From the NCBI GenBank assembly GCA_902770635.1, contig CACXTX010000007.1, positions 1-58,728 of the forward strand: 58,728 nucleotides of DNA. The letters are read 5' to 3'. The translations under genes were made by a program, and so were the position numbers. The number at the start of each line of letters is the position of its first letter. Position 1 is the stretch's first letter. Shown in pieces: positions 1 to 7,767 of this stretch. The DNA is from an uncultured Prevotellaceae bacterium. GTDB taxonomy: Bacteria; Bacteroidota; Bacteroidia; Bacteroidales; Bacteroidaceae. Below the pieces are notes generated by a model. It saw nothing but the letters and a program-made list of their open reading frames with translations. It was not told the origin of the DNA and did not search any database.

Positions 1-83
1 GCTTCCTGGGTATTGGTAACAACCCAATGGTAGGTGCTACCGTAGCTATCGCCGTAGCTATCGACCTCGCCCTGAACAAGTAA
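1..83 (+). CDS. C-terminal fragment of an unidentified protein
   Basis: The window opens inside a gene. From base 3 the frame reads FLGIGNNPMVGATVAIAVAI and ends DLALNK before a TAA stop at 81-83. The tail is rich in small and hydrophobic residues, so it could be a buried or membrane segment, but 26 residues are too few and I do not recognise the family. A strong terminator 92 bases downstream shows that the transcription unit ends here. Confidence 0.7.
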   Translation, partial: FLGIGNNPMVGATVAIAVAIDLALNK

Positions 84-174
84 TCGACGAAGTCGCTTTC
101 TTACACCTGAAGGTATAAGCGCTTTGCGATTAGTACCTTTAGGTCAAAGAAGTAATCAACGATTACACGATTAT

Positions 175-212
175 AAAAGCCTCGCTCAAGCATTTTGCAG
201 CGAGGCTTTTTT
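175..212 (+). terminator. Rho-independent terminator
   Basis: A 12-bp stem (AAAAGCCTCGCT at 175-186 with AGCGAGGCTTTT at 199-210) encloses a 12-base loop and runs into a T stretch. It lies downstream of the gene that ends at base 83. Confidence 0.9.
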
Positions 213-343
213 GAACCTACGATTCAATCATCGAACGGAAATGTACCCGTCCCAGTGTTCCATAATTTGTAATAATTTTTAATGGTTAATATTGATGGCT
301 GTTGGTTATTGCTATTGCGATTCCGACTCCCGTTTTTTGCGCG

Positions 344-408
344 CTGGGCAGGGCGCAAATTTTCCCTGGGCAGGGAACAAATTTTTCTTGGTGAGGGTAC
401 AAATTCTT
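344..408 (+). repeat. Three 22-bp tandem repeats
   Basis: CTGGGCAGGGCGCAAATTTT (344), CTGGGCAGGGAACAAATTTT (366) and a more diverged copy TTGGTGAGGGTACAAATTCT (389) follow each other with a period of about 22 bp. The function is unknown. They lie about 55 bp upstream of the large inverted repeat. Confidence 0.75.
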
Positions 409-463
409 GCTTGTAGGGGTGTTCTGTTGTTGTTGATAATTTTCATAACTTCCTCAACAGAAA

Positions 464-623
464 GCGTGACAGCGTGACAGGCGTGACAGTGGAAATCGTG
501 GGGTAGGAAGGGAACGTTATAGTCTTATTATATATATAATATATATATTATATATTAATAAGCAGTAATGCATGGTAGGTAGTGGCGCGAAAAGGGCTGT
601 CACGCCTGTCACGCTTGTCACGC
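464..623. repeat. Large inverted repeat, locus 1
   Basis: The left arm (464-489) holds three GCGTGACAG-type units in tandem. The right arm (597-623) is its reverse complement apart from one extra base. The 107-bp spacer contains an almost pure TA-alternating palindrome (about 526-561). RNA or single-stranded DNA from this region would form a 26-bp stem. The same architecture recurs at 7835-7951 and 58608-58728 with different arm sequences. Confidence 0.85.
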
Positions 624-676
624 CCTCGACATTGTCAAATTACAATTACTCCGAATAGAAATTTTTTTTCTGCGTC

Positions 677-739
677 GAATAAGGAACGCTTATTGATGAA
701 TAAGGGACGCTTATTGGAAAATAACCGTGGGTTATGAGG
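677..739 (+). repeat. 21-bp palindromic units, locus 1
   Basis: Two 21-bp units with the core AATAAGG-N-ACGCTTATTG start at 677 and 698. A diverged third unit (AAATAACCGTGGGTTATGAGG) starts at 719. Each core is itself palindromic (AATAA...TTATT). The same unit family is found at 7961-7981 and 58493-58574, always next to a large inverted repeat. Confidence 0.75.
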
Positions 740-774
740 GAACAACCTTAGGTATTAATAGTAGCAGGGAGTCC

Positions 775-835
775 GTAGGCTTCGGACTCTCAGTCCGAGC
801 CGTTCGGACTGGCAGTCCGTCGGGACGGACTATTC
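775..835. repeat. Cluster of alternating GGACT/AGTCC hairpins
   Basis: Six alternating copies of CGGACT and AGTCCG are packed into about 60 bp. The clearest hairpin pairs 778-788 with 792-801 around CTC; another pairs CGGACT with AGTCCG around GGC. There is no T tract, so it is not an obvious terminator. It lies some 40 bp upstream of the AraC-type gene's promoter and could be a regulatory or REP-like element. Confidence 0.6.
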
Positions 836-875
836 CATTAGCGTGTTAAAAACGATGCGGATTTTCTGCCAATCG

Positions 876-907
876 TTTGCCCATGTCGGTTGAATGTTGT
901 ATCTTTG
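876..907 (+). promoter_or_regulatory. Bacteroidota-type promoter of the AraC-type regulator
   Basis: TTTG at 876-879 (-33) and TATCTTTG at 900-907 (-7) with a 20-bp spacer match the Bacteroidota sigma consensus. Predicted transcription starts near 912. Confidence 0.75.
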
Positions 908-946
908 CACTACTAATCAACTAAATGAATCATAGACAAACAAATA

Positions 947-2020
947 TTGGAATATATCTATTATGTGTTTTACGGGGGTGTGACGGCATTGAGCCTGATA
1001 GCCTGCTGCTATATGCTGTTCAGTCGGGGTAATGCCTTTGCCATCGACATTACACCACCAGCACGTCTGCGCCGATGGGCCGCTACCTTCTTTGCTGCCT
1101 TGGCGTTGTGCCACCTGTGGTACATGCCGATGTATTTCCTCTCCTCCAGCGACGATGTGATGCTGGGTTATCTGATAGCCGGATTGCTCGACAGCCTGAC
1201 AATTATTCCCTTGACAATAGTAGTTTTGATTACAATGCTGCAAGACCGCAAGCGACCGCTGTGGCCCGTCTGGGTGATGATGGCTCCACTCGTTCTAGGA
1301 TTGGCTTGGTGCATTGTCAGCCGTAGCGATGACCTCCTGCCAGTGTTATATGCCTATTTCCTGCTGATGTGGGTGGGCCTGATTATATATATGATACGGG
1401 CAATCAGACGATATAGGTGCTGGCTGCGCGACAACTATGCCGACCTGGAGCACAAAGAAGTGTGGCAAGCCTCCGTGATGCTAACCATCATCTTACTGGC
1501 ATACGCTTTCTATTCGCTTGACGCTGGTGAGCTGTTATACGAATATGCTATAGAGGTTATTATCACTGTACTGATTTGCTATCTCCTGTGGCGGATAGAA
1601 ACGTTGAGCGACCTGAGCTCTCCCGTTAATGATACGGAAGAGGTGGTAGATAGCCGCTCGGCTATGGTAGCTTCGCCAGCAAATAACATTGGCTCATTGC
1701 TAAAACGATATTGTGAAGAATCGCAACTCTACTTACAGCATGACTTGACACTTCTTCAACTCGCCAAAGCCATTGGCACTAATCGTTCCTATCTCAGCCA
1801 GCATTTTTCCAGTCAGGGCATGACTTATAATGCCTACATCAACGGACTGCGTATCCAGCACTTTATCCAGCTCTATCATGAGGCAATGGCTGCCCATCAG
1901 CTTATATCGGTTCAGCAACTGGCCCATAAGAGCGGTTTTCACAGTTACAGTACATTTAACGCTGTATTCAAACAGAGCATGGGAATGACAGCGTCAGAGT
2001 GGATGTCTTCAGAATCGTAA
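947..2020 (+). CDS. Membrane-bound AraC-family transcriptional regulator
   Basis: The 357-aa protein has about seven hydrophobic segments in residues 1-225 (for example VTALSLIACCYMLF, LTIIPLTIVVLITML, VIITVLICYLLW) and a C-terminal AraC/XylS double helix-turn-helix at about 255-355 (LTLLQLAKAIGTNRSYLSQH, then HKSGFHSYSTFNAVFKQ). This is a common Bacteroidales layout in which a membrane sensor is fused to a DNA-binding domain. The ligand and targets are unknown. The frame has a stop at 926-928, so the first usable start is TTG at 947. A start at the internal ATG (residue 23) would remove the first membrane helix. An out-of-frame ATG at 925 opens a 34-codon reading frame between promoter and gene. 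The DUF3089 gene downstream has its own weak promoter-like box. Confidence 0.85.
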   Translation: MEYIYYVFYGGVTALSLIACCYMLFSRGNAFAIDITPPARLRRWAATFFAALALCHLWYMPMYFLSSSDDVMLGYLIAGLLDSLTIIPLTIVVLITMLQDRKRPLWPVWVMMAPLVLGLAWCIVSRSDDLLPVLYAYFLLMWVGLIIYMIRAIRRYRCWLRDNYADLEHKEVWQASVMLTIILLAYAFYSLDAGELLYEYAIEVIITVLICYLLWRIETLSDLSSPVNDTEEVVDSRSAMVASPANNIGSLLKRYCEESQLYLQHDLTLLQLAKAIGTNRSYLSQHFSSQGMTYNAYINGLRIQHFIQLYHEAMAAHQLISVQQLAHKSGFHSYSTFNAVFKQSMGMTASEWMSSES

Positions 2021-2091
2021 AAATTCAATTCAGAATTGTAAAAACTTGCCGGCTGTTGCCCTTTGATTATGGTGATTTCAAAGGAATTGAC

Positions 2092-2099
2092 TATCTTTG
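2092..2099 (+). promoter_or_regulatory. -7 promoter box of the DUF3089 gene
   Basis: TATCTTTG fits the Bacteroidota -7 consensus 42 bases before the start codon. No good TTG was found at the usual distance upstream, so promoter strength is uncertain. Confidence 0.5.
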
Positions 2100-2141
2100 C
2101 CCCAATAATGATTGATTATTAATCCAAAAACTATTTGTAAC

Positions 2142-3188
2142 ATGAGAAAATTAAAAATGTGGACGAATGCCGCCATCCTTATCTGCGGCACGACAACGAT
2201 GCTCTGTTCATGTGTTAGTGAATCAGACAACCCGGCTCCTGTAGATCCTGCGAGCGTGGCTACCGACTATTCAGACGAAGAGCACTGGCTTGCTTTACCC
2301 GAAATCACCAAAGACGTTGATGCATTCTATATCTACTCGACGGTGTATGTTGAGTCGAGTTTCGAAGAGGGTGCTCCCGATTATGCAACTCTCGATACTC
2401 CAGAGATGATTACGGGTGCGCTGGGCGAATACGTAACGAATGCAAGCGTGTTCGAAGAGTCTTGCAACGTGTTCGTGCCCTGGTATCGCCAGGCAGGAAT
2501 GCGCTATGCCGGAGAAGTATCGAAGAAGACCGGAAACATCGACGCGGCACTTGGCGGTGTGTCCTACACCGACATCAAAGCTGCACTCGACTATTTCTTT
2601 GAAAAGTGCAACAACGGCCGTCCGTTCATCATCGCAGGCCACAGTCAGGGCGCGGCTATGGTCAAGTATGTATTGAAGCACTACTTCACGGAGCATCCCG
2701 ATTACTACAAGCGCATGGTGGCTGCCTATCAGATTGGTTTCTCCCTCACGAAAGACGACCTTGCACAATATCCGCACCTGAAGTTCGCAACCGGTGAGAG
2801 CGACACGGGTGTCATCGTCAGCTGGAACACCGAGGGTCCCAAGAACGTAGAGGAGAACGCCAAGAACGTCGTAGTGCTGCCAGGTGCTATGAGCATCAAC
2901 CCATTGAACTGGAAACTCGACGAGACGTATGCGCCTGCCAGCGAGAACAAGGGGTCGCTCGTGTTGAACACGGAGACCAACGAGTATGAGATTCAAGATA
3001 TCGGCGTTGATGCACAGATAAACCTTGCCCGCGGCGTGATTGTGACTACCACAAAAGCTCCCGTCACCAATATGCCCGAATTCTTCGGACCTGCCAGTTT
3101 CCACGAAGACGACTACACGTTCTTCTACAACAACATCAAGGAAAACGTGGCGAAGCGTATAGCAACTTACAAAAACAACGCGAAATAA
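2142..3188 (+). CDS. DUF3089 alpha/beta-hydrolase lipoprotein
   Basis: The 348-aa product starts MRKLKMWTNAAILICG and has a lipoprotein-like signal ending LCSC, so it is probably anchored outside the inner membrane. The body matches DUF3089, a serine-hydrolase family of the alpha/beta fold: FYIYSTVY near the start, VFVPWYRQAGM, and the nucleophile elbow AGHSQG at about residue 170. The substrate is unknown. I chose ATG 2142 over an upstream in-frame TTG at 2112 because only the ATG begins directly with a basic signal-peptide N region. A TATCTTTG box at 2092-2099 is the likely -7 element. The gene ends just before a hairpin shared with the convergent ATPase gene. Confidence 0.85.
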   Translation: MRKLKMWTNAAILICGTTTMLCSCVSESDNPAPVDPASVATDYSDEEHWLALPEITKDVDAFYIYSTVYVESSFEEGAPDYATLDTPEMITGALGEYVTNASVFEESCNVFVPWYRQAGMRYAGEVSKKTGNIDAALGGVSYTDIKAALDYFFEKCNNGRPFIIAGHSQGAAMVKYVLKHYFTEHPDYYKRMVAAYQIGFSLTKDDLAQYPHLKFATGESDTGVIVSWNTEGPKNVEENAKNVVVLPGAMSINPLNWKLDETYAPASENKGSLVLNTETNEYEIQDIGVDAQINLARGVIVTTTKAPVTNMPEFFGPASFHEDDYTFFYNNIKENVAKRIATYKNNAK

Positions 3189-3220
3189 AGTAAGTTTGTC
3201 AGATAAGGCACCCTTATTAT

Positions 3221-3247
3221 GTCACACCATGCCAAGCACGGTGTGAC
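3221..3247. terminator. Hairpin between convergent genes
   Basis: GTCACACCATGCC (3221-3233) and AGCACGGTGTGAC (3235-3247) form a stem with two imperfect positions between the ends of the DUF3089 gene and the metal ATPase gene, so it can act as a bidirectional terminator although T tracts are weak. A very similar hairpin occurs at 57146-57171, suggesting a dispersed repeat. Confidence 0.6.
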
Positions 3248-3252
3248 ATAAT

Positions 3253-5229
3253 TTATGCCTTCAGCGCCCTCATGGCGTTCAGGACAGCCATGACGGTGAC
3301 ACCCACATCGGCAAAGACGGCGAGCCACATGGTAGCCAGTCCGACAACAGCCAAAAGCAGAACGGCAACCTTCACACCAATGGCAAAGACAATGTTCTGA
3401 CGGGCTATGGCCAGTGTGCGGCGGGCTATACGGATGGCAGTGGCAATCTTTGAAGGATGGTCGTCCATCAGCACCACGTCAGCAGCCTCTATGGCAGCAT
3501 CACTACCCAGTCCGCCCATAGCAATGCCCACATCGGCACGAGCCAGTACTGGGGCATCATTGATACCATCGCCCACGAAAGCTGTTGTATGTGTGTCTGA
3601 AATCAGCTTCTCCACTAGCTGCACCTTGTCGGCAGGCAACAGTTCAGCATGGTATTCGTCCAGTCGTAACTGACGAGCCACCCGTTGTGCCACATCCTCA
3701 CGGTCGCCTGTCAGCATCACGGTTTTCTGCACACCCAGTGCCTTCAGGGCAGCAACAGCCTCTTCACTATCCTCTTTCACCACATCGTTGATGAGGATGT
3801 GCCCTGCATATTCTCCATCAATAGCCACATGAATCATGGTGCCCGTATCGCCGTCACAGGCGTGCCACTTGGCACCTACAGCATCCATCATTTTCGTATT
3901 GCCCACGCAGACCACCTGTTGTCCCACCTTGGCACGAATGCCCTTACCAGCCAGCTCTTCCACATCGCTCACCTCGCAGCCATCGGTAGCCTCATCGGGG
4001 AAGGCGTCGCGCAGGGCAGCACCAATGGGATGAGTCGTGAAATGTTCCACATGGGCAGCCATGTGCAAGATATGGGTGGTATTTGGATGTACGGCCTCTA
4101 CGGCAAAACGTCCATGCGTCAGAGTTCCCGTCTTATCGAACACCACAGTATCTACCTTTGCCAAGAGGTCCAGATAGTTGGCACCCTTCACCAGAATACC
4201 CTTTCGCGAAGCACCGCCAATGCCGCCAAAGAAGGTCAGGGGCACGCTGATGACTAATGCACAAGGACAGCTGACCACCAGGAACATCAAGGCACGATAC
4301 AGCCAGGTGGGGAAAGCGGTGAGAAAGGTGAGACTTGAGGTAAGAGAGACATACAATGGTGGCAACACCGCAATGGCTATAGCCAAGAACACAACGACAG
4401 GGGTATAGATGCGCGCAAACCTGGTGATGAATGTCTCGCTCTGCGACTTGTGCTCACCGGCATCCTCCACCAGTCGGATAATCTTCGAAACGGTACTCTC
4501 GCCAAATGATTTAGTAGTACGGATGCGTAGCACCCCGTTGATATTGATGCAGCCAGAGATAACCTCGTCTTCCTCTCCAACCTCACGGGGAATACTCTCA
4601 CCCGTCAATGCCATTGTGTTCAGCGATGATGCACCACTGACGACAACTCCGTCCAGGGGCACCTTTTCACCTGGACGCACCACGATAGTAGAGCCAATAG
4701 CCACCTCGTCAGGACTGACCGTCACTTCCTTCATTCCTGCCTTTTCGTCGCCCATCTCTATATGGGCTACGTCCGGACGGATGTCCATCAGATGGGAAAT
4801 ACTCTCGCGACTCTTCCCTTCAGCATAACCCTCAAAGAGTTCGCCCACCTGGAAGAAGAGCATCACAAAGACAGCCTCGGGAAACTCCGTCTCTGCACCT
4901 GGCAGGAAGCCGATACAGAGAGCACCTATAGTGGCTACGGCCATGAGGAAATGCTCGTTGAAGGGGTCGCCCTCCAGCAGTCCTTCTGCAGCCTCTTTCA
5001 ACGTGCCTGATCCGATGATGAGATAAGGGACGAGATAGACCAGCAGCAATTGCCACGTGGCGAGCGACTGCGTCTTCTCTATGACTACTGCTCCAATAAG
5101 CAGTACCACCGTTGCCACAATGATTCCCAGCTGTCTGTGCAACCCGTGTTCATGATGATGTTCATGATGGTGTTCATGGTGATGCTCGTGACAACAGCAT
5201 TCACCTTGATGTTCGTGATGATGAGCCAT
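3253..5229 (-). CDS. P1B-type heavy-metal ATPase (Zn/Cd/Pb export type)
   Basis: The 658-aa protein is a complete P1B ATPase: the metal-site motif SCPCALV in a membrane helix (about residue 320), phosphorylation site DKTGTLT (about 364), ATP-binding HTTHPIG region and hinge GDGIND (about 553). A Lys in the penultimate helix (GVKVAVLL) and an Asp in the last (FADVGVTVMAV) are typical of the P1B-2 (Zn2+/Cd2+/Pb2+) group. In place of a usual HMA domain the N-terminus is a His/Cys-rich stretch (residues 2-30, with CCC and repeated HHEH), probably for zinc binding. It is last in an apparent minus-strand operon, six bases after the Dabb gene. It probably exports zinc or cadmium from the cytoplasm. 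Confidence 0.93.
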   Translation of the reverse strand: MAHHHEHQGECCCHEHHHEHHHEHHHEHGLHRQLGIIVATVVLLIGAVVIEKTQSLATWQLLLVYLVPYLIIGSGTLKEAAEGLLEGDPFNEHFLMAVATIGALCIGFLPGAETEFPEAVFVMLFFQVGELFEGYAEGKSRESISHLMDIRPDVAHIEMGDEKAGMKEVTVSPDEVAIGSTIVVRPGEKVPLDGVVVSGASSLNTMALTGESIPREVGEEDEVISGCININGVLRIRTTKSFGESTVSKIIRLVEDAGEHKSQSETFITRFARIYTPVVVFLAIAIAVLPPLYVSLTSSLTFLTAFPTWLYRALMFLVVSCPCALVISVPLTFFGGIGGASRKGILVKGANYLDLLAKVDTVVFDKTGTLTHGRFAVEAVHPNTTHILHMAAHVEHFTTHPIGAALRDAFPDEATDGCEVSDVEELAGKGIRAKVGQQVVCVGNTKMMDAVGAKWHACDGDTGTMIHVAIDGEYAGHILINDVVKEDSEEAVAALKALGVQKTVMLTGDREDVAQRVARQLRLDEYHAELLPADKVQLVEKLISDTHTTAFVGDGINDAPVLARADVGIAMGGLGSDAAIEAADVVLMDDHPSKIATAIRIARRTLAIARQNIVFAIGVKVAVLLLAVVGLATMWLAVFADVGVTVMAVLNAMRALKA

Positions 5230-5235
5230 AACATT

Positions 5236-5541
5236 TTAGATTTCGAAGTCCAGACAGCTGCGTTGTACGGTATAGGGACGAACCTTTCCGTTGGCTACAG
5301 CCACATGCTCAGGATGAACGGCATAGCCCTTGAGTGCTTCCTCGCTCTCTAACGTGCTGTCTAACATCACATCGGCATTCGAGGATGCCAGGCGTCCGTC
5401 AATGTGTACCTTGACGTCAATGAGTCCGGGAACCTTGCCGACAAGTCCTTCCAAACCAGCTTTAATACCTGCCTTAACGGCTTTCTTCTCTTCTTCTGAA
5501 AGTTCTGGATTCAATGTCCAGAGGATAATGTGCTTTACCAT
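5236..5541 (-). CDS. Dabb-family (stress-responsive A/B barrel) protein
   Basis: The 101-aa protein starts MVKHIILWTLNPE and contains the Dabb pattern: an opening beta strand with VKHIILW, a helical SEEEKKAVKAGIKAGLEGL, a VDV-type strand (GLIDVKVHIDG), and YAVHPEHVAVANG near the end. Members are small dimeric alpha/beta barrels, and some act as cyclases or stress proteins; the role here is unknown. It directly precedes the metal ATPase gene with a six-base gap and is probably cotranscribed with it. Confidence 0.85.
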   Translation of the reverse strand: MVKHIILWTLNPELSEEEKKAVKAGIKAGLEGLVGKVPGLIDVKVHIDGRLASSNADVMLDSTLESEEALKGYAVHPEHVAVANGKVRPYTVQRSCLDFEI

Positions 5542-5632
5542 AATTTTTAATTCATAATTTATAATGCATAATTCATAATTATTTCATAATTCAGACTCGA
5601 CCTTGGTCGCTTCGTACCTTCATGTCGGAGAA
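5542..5632. repeat. Simple AT-rich repeat tract between genes
   Basis: The gap between the RluA-like and Dabb genes is largely repeats of TTCATAATTTATAAT and similar units. The same kind of tract occurs at 22250-22275 and other gaps here, and related tracts appear in frame inside genes. Confidence 0.6.
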
Positions 5633-7003
5633 TTAGAAGGGAGGAGGAGATGTGAGGTGCATTTCCTGACCTGTAATGGGGTGACGAAACCATATCTCCG
5701 AGGCGTGGAGCATCAGCCGCTCGCCCTTGGTGCCATAGAGCTCGTCACCCACTATGGGACGACCCAACCCGTCGGGATGGGCACAGTGGATGCGGAGCTG
5801 ATGCGTGCGTCCCGTTTGCGGATAAAGGGCTACTATATCAGGACTGATGAACTCATAATCTGTCACCGCCCGCTTGCCGTGTTCCAAATCCACCATCTGG
5901 CGAGGACGATTCATGGGGTCTGGACGCAAGGGAAGAGAAATGGTACCTCTTACCTCTTCCTTCTTACATCTTCCATCTTCCAACATCGCCACATATTTCT
6001 TCTTAATCTGATGTTTGATGAATTGCTCCTGCAAGGGGTGATAGGCCTCCAACGTCTTGGCAACAATCAGTAATCCCGATGTTCCCATATCCAGACGATG
6101 GGCTATGACAGAATCAGGATAACGCTGACGCATCACCGTCTCGACGGAATAGTCCTCAATACGTCCTGGTGTGGAGAGCAGTCCGCTGGGCTTGTCAACC
6201 ACCACAATAGCCTCATCCTCATAGACCGTCTTCAACTCCAGATGCGCAAAACCCTCTAATTCGGGATTAGGGTCAACCTCCAACCCTTGCAACATCCACG
6301 TCAGGATAGGCTTACACTTTCCCCGACAGGCAGGATAGTAGTTCAGGTGCTGGCGTAACTCCGTGTGGGTCGTTGCACCCCACCAGAACTCAGCCATACA
6401 GACAGGCTTCAAGCCCTGCTGATAGGCATACTGCAACAGTTTTGGGGCACAGCAGTCGCCCGTGCCGCCTGGGGGCAACGGGAATTTCTGTCGCAACTTG
6501 GGACGACTGTAATACGACTGCCAGATATCTACCAGATCCTTCACCTCGCCTCGCGCATTCAACAACTGGTATTGATGGAACAGCCACAGCTGCAAGTCCT
6601 GAGACATTTTTTTAGAGATGAGTGGTGAGAGTTGAGTGGCGAGAGAAATCTCACGTTCCGTCGTCTTGAAATGTCCGTCGGGCTGTTGAGCATCATAGAC
6701 GGGAGGCACGAAGAACGGCCAGTCGTTCCTACCCGCCAGCAAACCGGAATATGCTGCCAAAAAGAAGACCCCCTCTGACTCCCCCTGCAGAGGGGGAGAA
6801 ACACATGGGGTGGGCTTCTCTACTACTAGTACTCCGAACATCTTACCCTTGTCAGCATCCTCCCTGATTTCCGCACGACTACCGATATAGGCCTGCACCT
6901 CCTTAGCCGCCATTACACACAGCGGATGCGGCTCGTAGCAGAACGGATAGGTAAACCGTTCAGGTGCCTGGATATCAGTATTCAACGGATGCAGAAATCC
7001 CAT
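5633..7003 (-). CDS. RluA-family pseudouridine synthase with repeat-encoded insertions
   Basis: The 456-aa protein carries an RluA catalytic domain in residues 255-456: VVVDKPSGLLSTPGR, the catalytic HRLDMGTSGLLIVAKT (about residue 300), RPDPMNRPRQ and the GRTHQLRIH motif. It isomerises uridine to pseudouridine in rRNA or tRNA. The N-terminal half is the extension seen in a Bacteroidota subgroup and has two Cys pairs (GDCC, CRGKC). Three stretches look like intergenic repeats read as protein: PTPCVSPPLQGESEG (about 6770-6815), SLATQLSPLISKK (about 6613-6648) and EDGRCKKEEVR (about 5946-5981). All are in frame, so the gene stays open. It lies 12 bases downstream of the NUDIX gene. Confidence 0.88.
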   Translation of the reverse strand: MGFLHPLNTDIQAPERFTYPFCYEPHPLCVMAAKEVQAYIGSRAEIREDADKGKMFGVLVVEKPTPCVSPPLQGESEGVFFLAAYSGLLAGRNDWPFFVPPVYDAQQPDGHFKTTEREISLATQLSPLISKKMSQDLQLWLFHQYQLLNARGEVKDLVDIWQSYYSRPKLRQKFPLPPGGTGDCCAPKLLQYAYQQGLKPVCMAEFWWGATTHTELRQHLNYYPACRGKCKPILTWMLQGLEVDPNPELEGFAHLELKTVYEDEAIVVVDKPSGLLSTPGRIEDYSVETVMRQRYPDSVIAHRLDMGTSGLLIVAKTLEAYHPLQEQFIKHQIKKKYVAMLEDGRCKKEEVRGTISLPLRPDPMNRPRQMVDLEHGKRAVTDYEFISPDIVALYPQTGRTHQLRIHCAHPDGLGRPIVGDELYGTKGERLMLHASEIWFRHPITGQEMHLTSPPPF

Positions 7004-7015
7004 TTGCTTTCGAAT

Positions 7016-7567
7016 TTATTTTAAAAACATCTCTCTATTTTCACAGAACCGGATGACAGCATTACGGATGCTGGTGAGGCCGAACTCGTCGGGGTTAATT
7101 TCGCTGACAGGAATCCAGAGGGCTTCTGCGGCATCATCGGCAGCACGAATTGTCGTCTTCAGCTTGTCGGGGTCACCATGTACACAGACAAGGAAGTCCA
7201 TATCAAGGGTGTGAATGCCCATGCCACTATACTCATAGACGTTGGGCGACGAGAAGAGATAGCGGATGTCCTGAACGTCCAGCCCCGTTTCTTCTTTGAT
7301 TTCGCGACGCATACCCTCTTCCACCGTCTCGTACATATCGACAAAACCGCCAGGCAGGTCGAGCGTCCCCTTGGCAGGTTCCTTGGCACGTCGCACCACC
7401 AGCATCTCGTCGTTGTCGTTGACAATGAAGGCAGCTGTAGCCGAACAGGGATTGGCATAGTACGTAAATCCGCAATCCTGACACCGCTTGCTCTTGAAGT
7501 TGTTAACCACGAAGTGCTTACTGCCACAGACGGGACAGAACGTAAATTTCTGAAGAGGATGTTCCAT
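7016..7567 (-). CDS. NUDIX hydrolase with N-terminal zinc ribbon
   Basis: The 183-aa product starts MEHPLQKFTFCP and combines a zinc ribbon (CPVCGS...CQDCGF, residues 10-31) with a NUDIX domain whose box GGFVDMYETVEEG...REIKEETGL follows the GX5EX7REUXEEXGU pattern. It probably hydrolyses a nucleoside diphosphate derivative; NADH-pyrophosphatase-like and ADP-ribose activities occur in relatives with this ribbon. I chose ATG 7567 because a CAAAGGTA box (TACCTTTG on the minus strand) at 7584-7591 lies inside the longer frame that starts at 7606. It is the first gene of the NUDIX / pseudouridine synthase / Dabb / ATPase series. Confidence 0.9.
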   Translation of the reverse strand: MEHPLQKFTFCPVCGSKHFVVNNFKSKRCQDCGFTYYANPCSATAAFIVNDNDEMLVVRRAKEPAKGTLDLPGGFVDMYETVEEGMRREIKEETGLDVQDIRYLFSSPNVYEYSGMGIHTLDMDFLVCVHGDPDKLKTTIRAADDAAEALWIPVSEINPDEFGLTSIRNAVIRFCENREMFLK

Positions 7568-7583
7568 ACATTCTATTTTTTTG

Positions 7584-7591
7584 CAAAGGTA
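7584..7591 (-). promoter_or_regulatory. -7 promoter box of the NUDIX operon
   Basis: TACCTTTG on the minus strand ends 16 bases before the ATG at 7567. It decides the start codon, since the alternative start lies upstream of it. Confidence 0.6.
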
Positions 7592-7710
7592 TATAATAAA
7601 TGGCACATTCAGTCATATTTGCCTGCTTTTTATAGCGACAAAATTGCTCCTATCGACTAAAAGTATAGGTTTAGTAACGACGCTCCAACGAAAAATAAGC
7701 GTGCTTTTTC

Positions 7711-7741
7711 TTGCAAATCTAACGAATTTTTTGTAACTTTG
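7711..7741 (+). promoter_or_regulatory. Consensus promoter facing repeat locus 2
   Basis: TTG at 7711-7713 and TAACTTTG at 7734-7741 with a 20-bp spacer match the Bacteroidota consensus. The only thing it could transcribe is the short frame at 7768 and the inverted repeat. Confidence 0.75.
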
Positions 7742-7767
7742 CAGGGAGAAACCAATAACGATAGACA

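Larger units (their letters stand above)
213..946. other. Long gene-free region rich in repeats
   Basis: No convincing gene was found between the terminator and the AraC-type regulator. The 61-codon frame at 292-477 is a product of repeats and has no family resemblance. The stretch holds a 22-bp tandem repeat, a long inverted repeat around an AT-rich palindromic core, 21-bp palindromic units, a cluster of small GGACT/AGTCC hairpins, and finally the promoter of the downstream gene. Each is listed separately. Confidence 0.7.

Noticed and set aside
292-477. 61-codon plus-strand frame near the left end
   Set aside because: It starts at a TTG, is made of the 22-bp repeats and the left arm of the inverted repeat, and has no promoter or family match.
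2295-3104. 269-codon minus-strand frame antisense to the DUF3089 gene
   Set aside because: It mirrors codon structure of the plus-strand hydrolase, which has clear family motifs; the antisense product has none.
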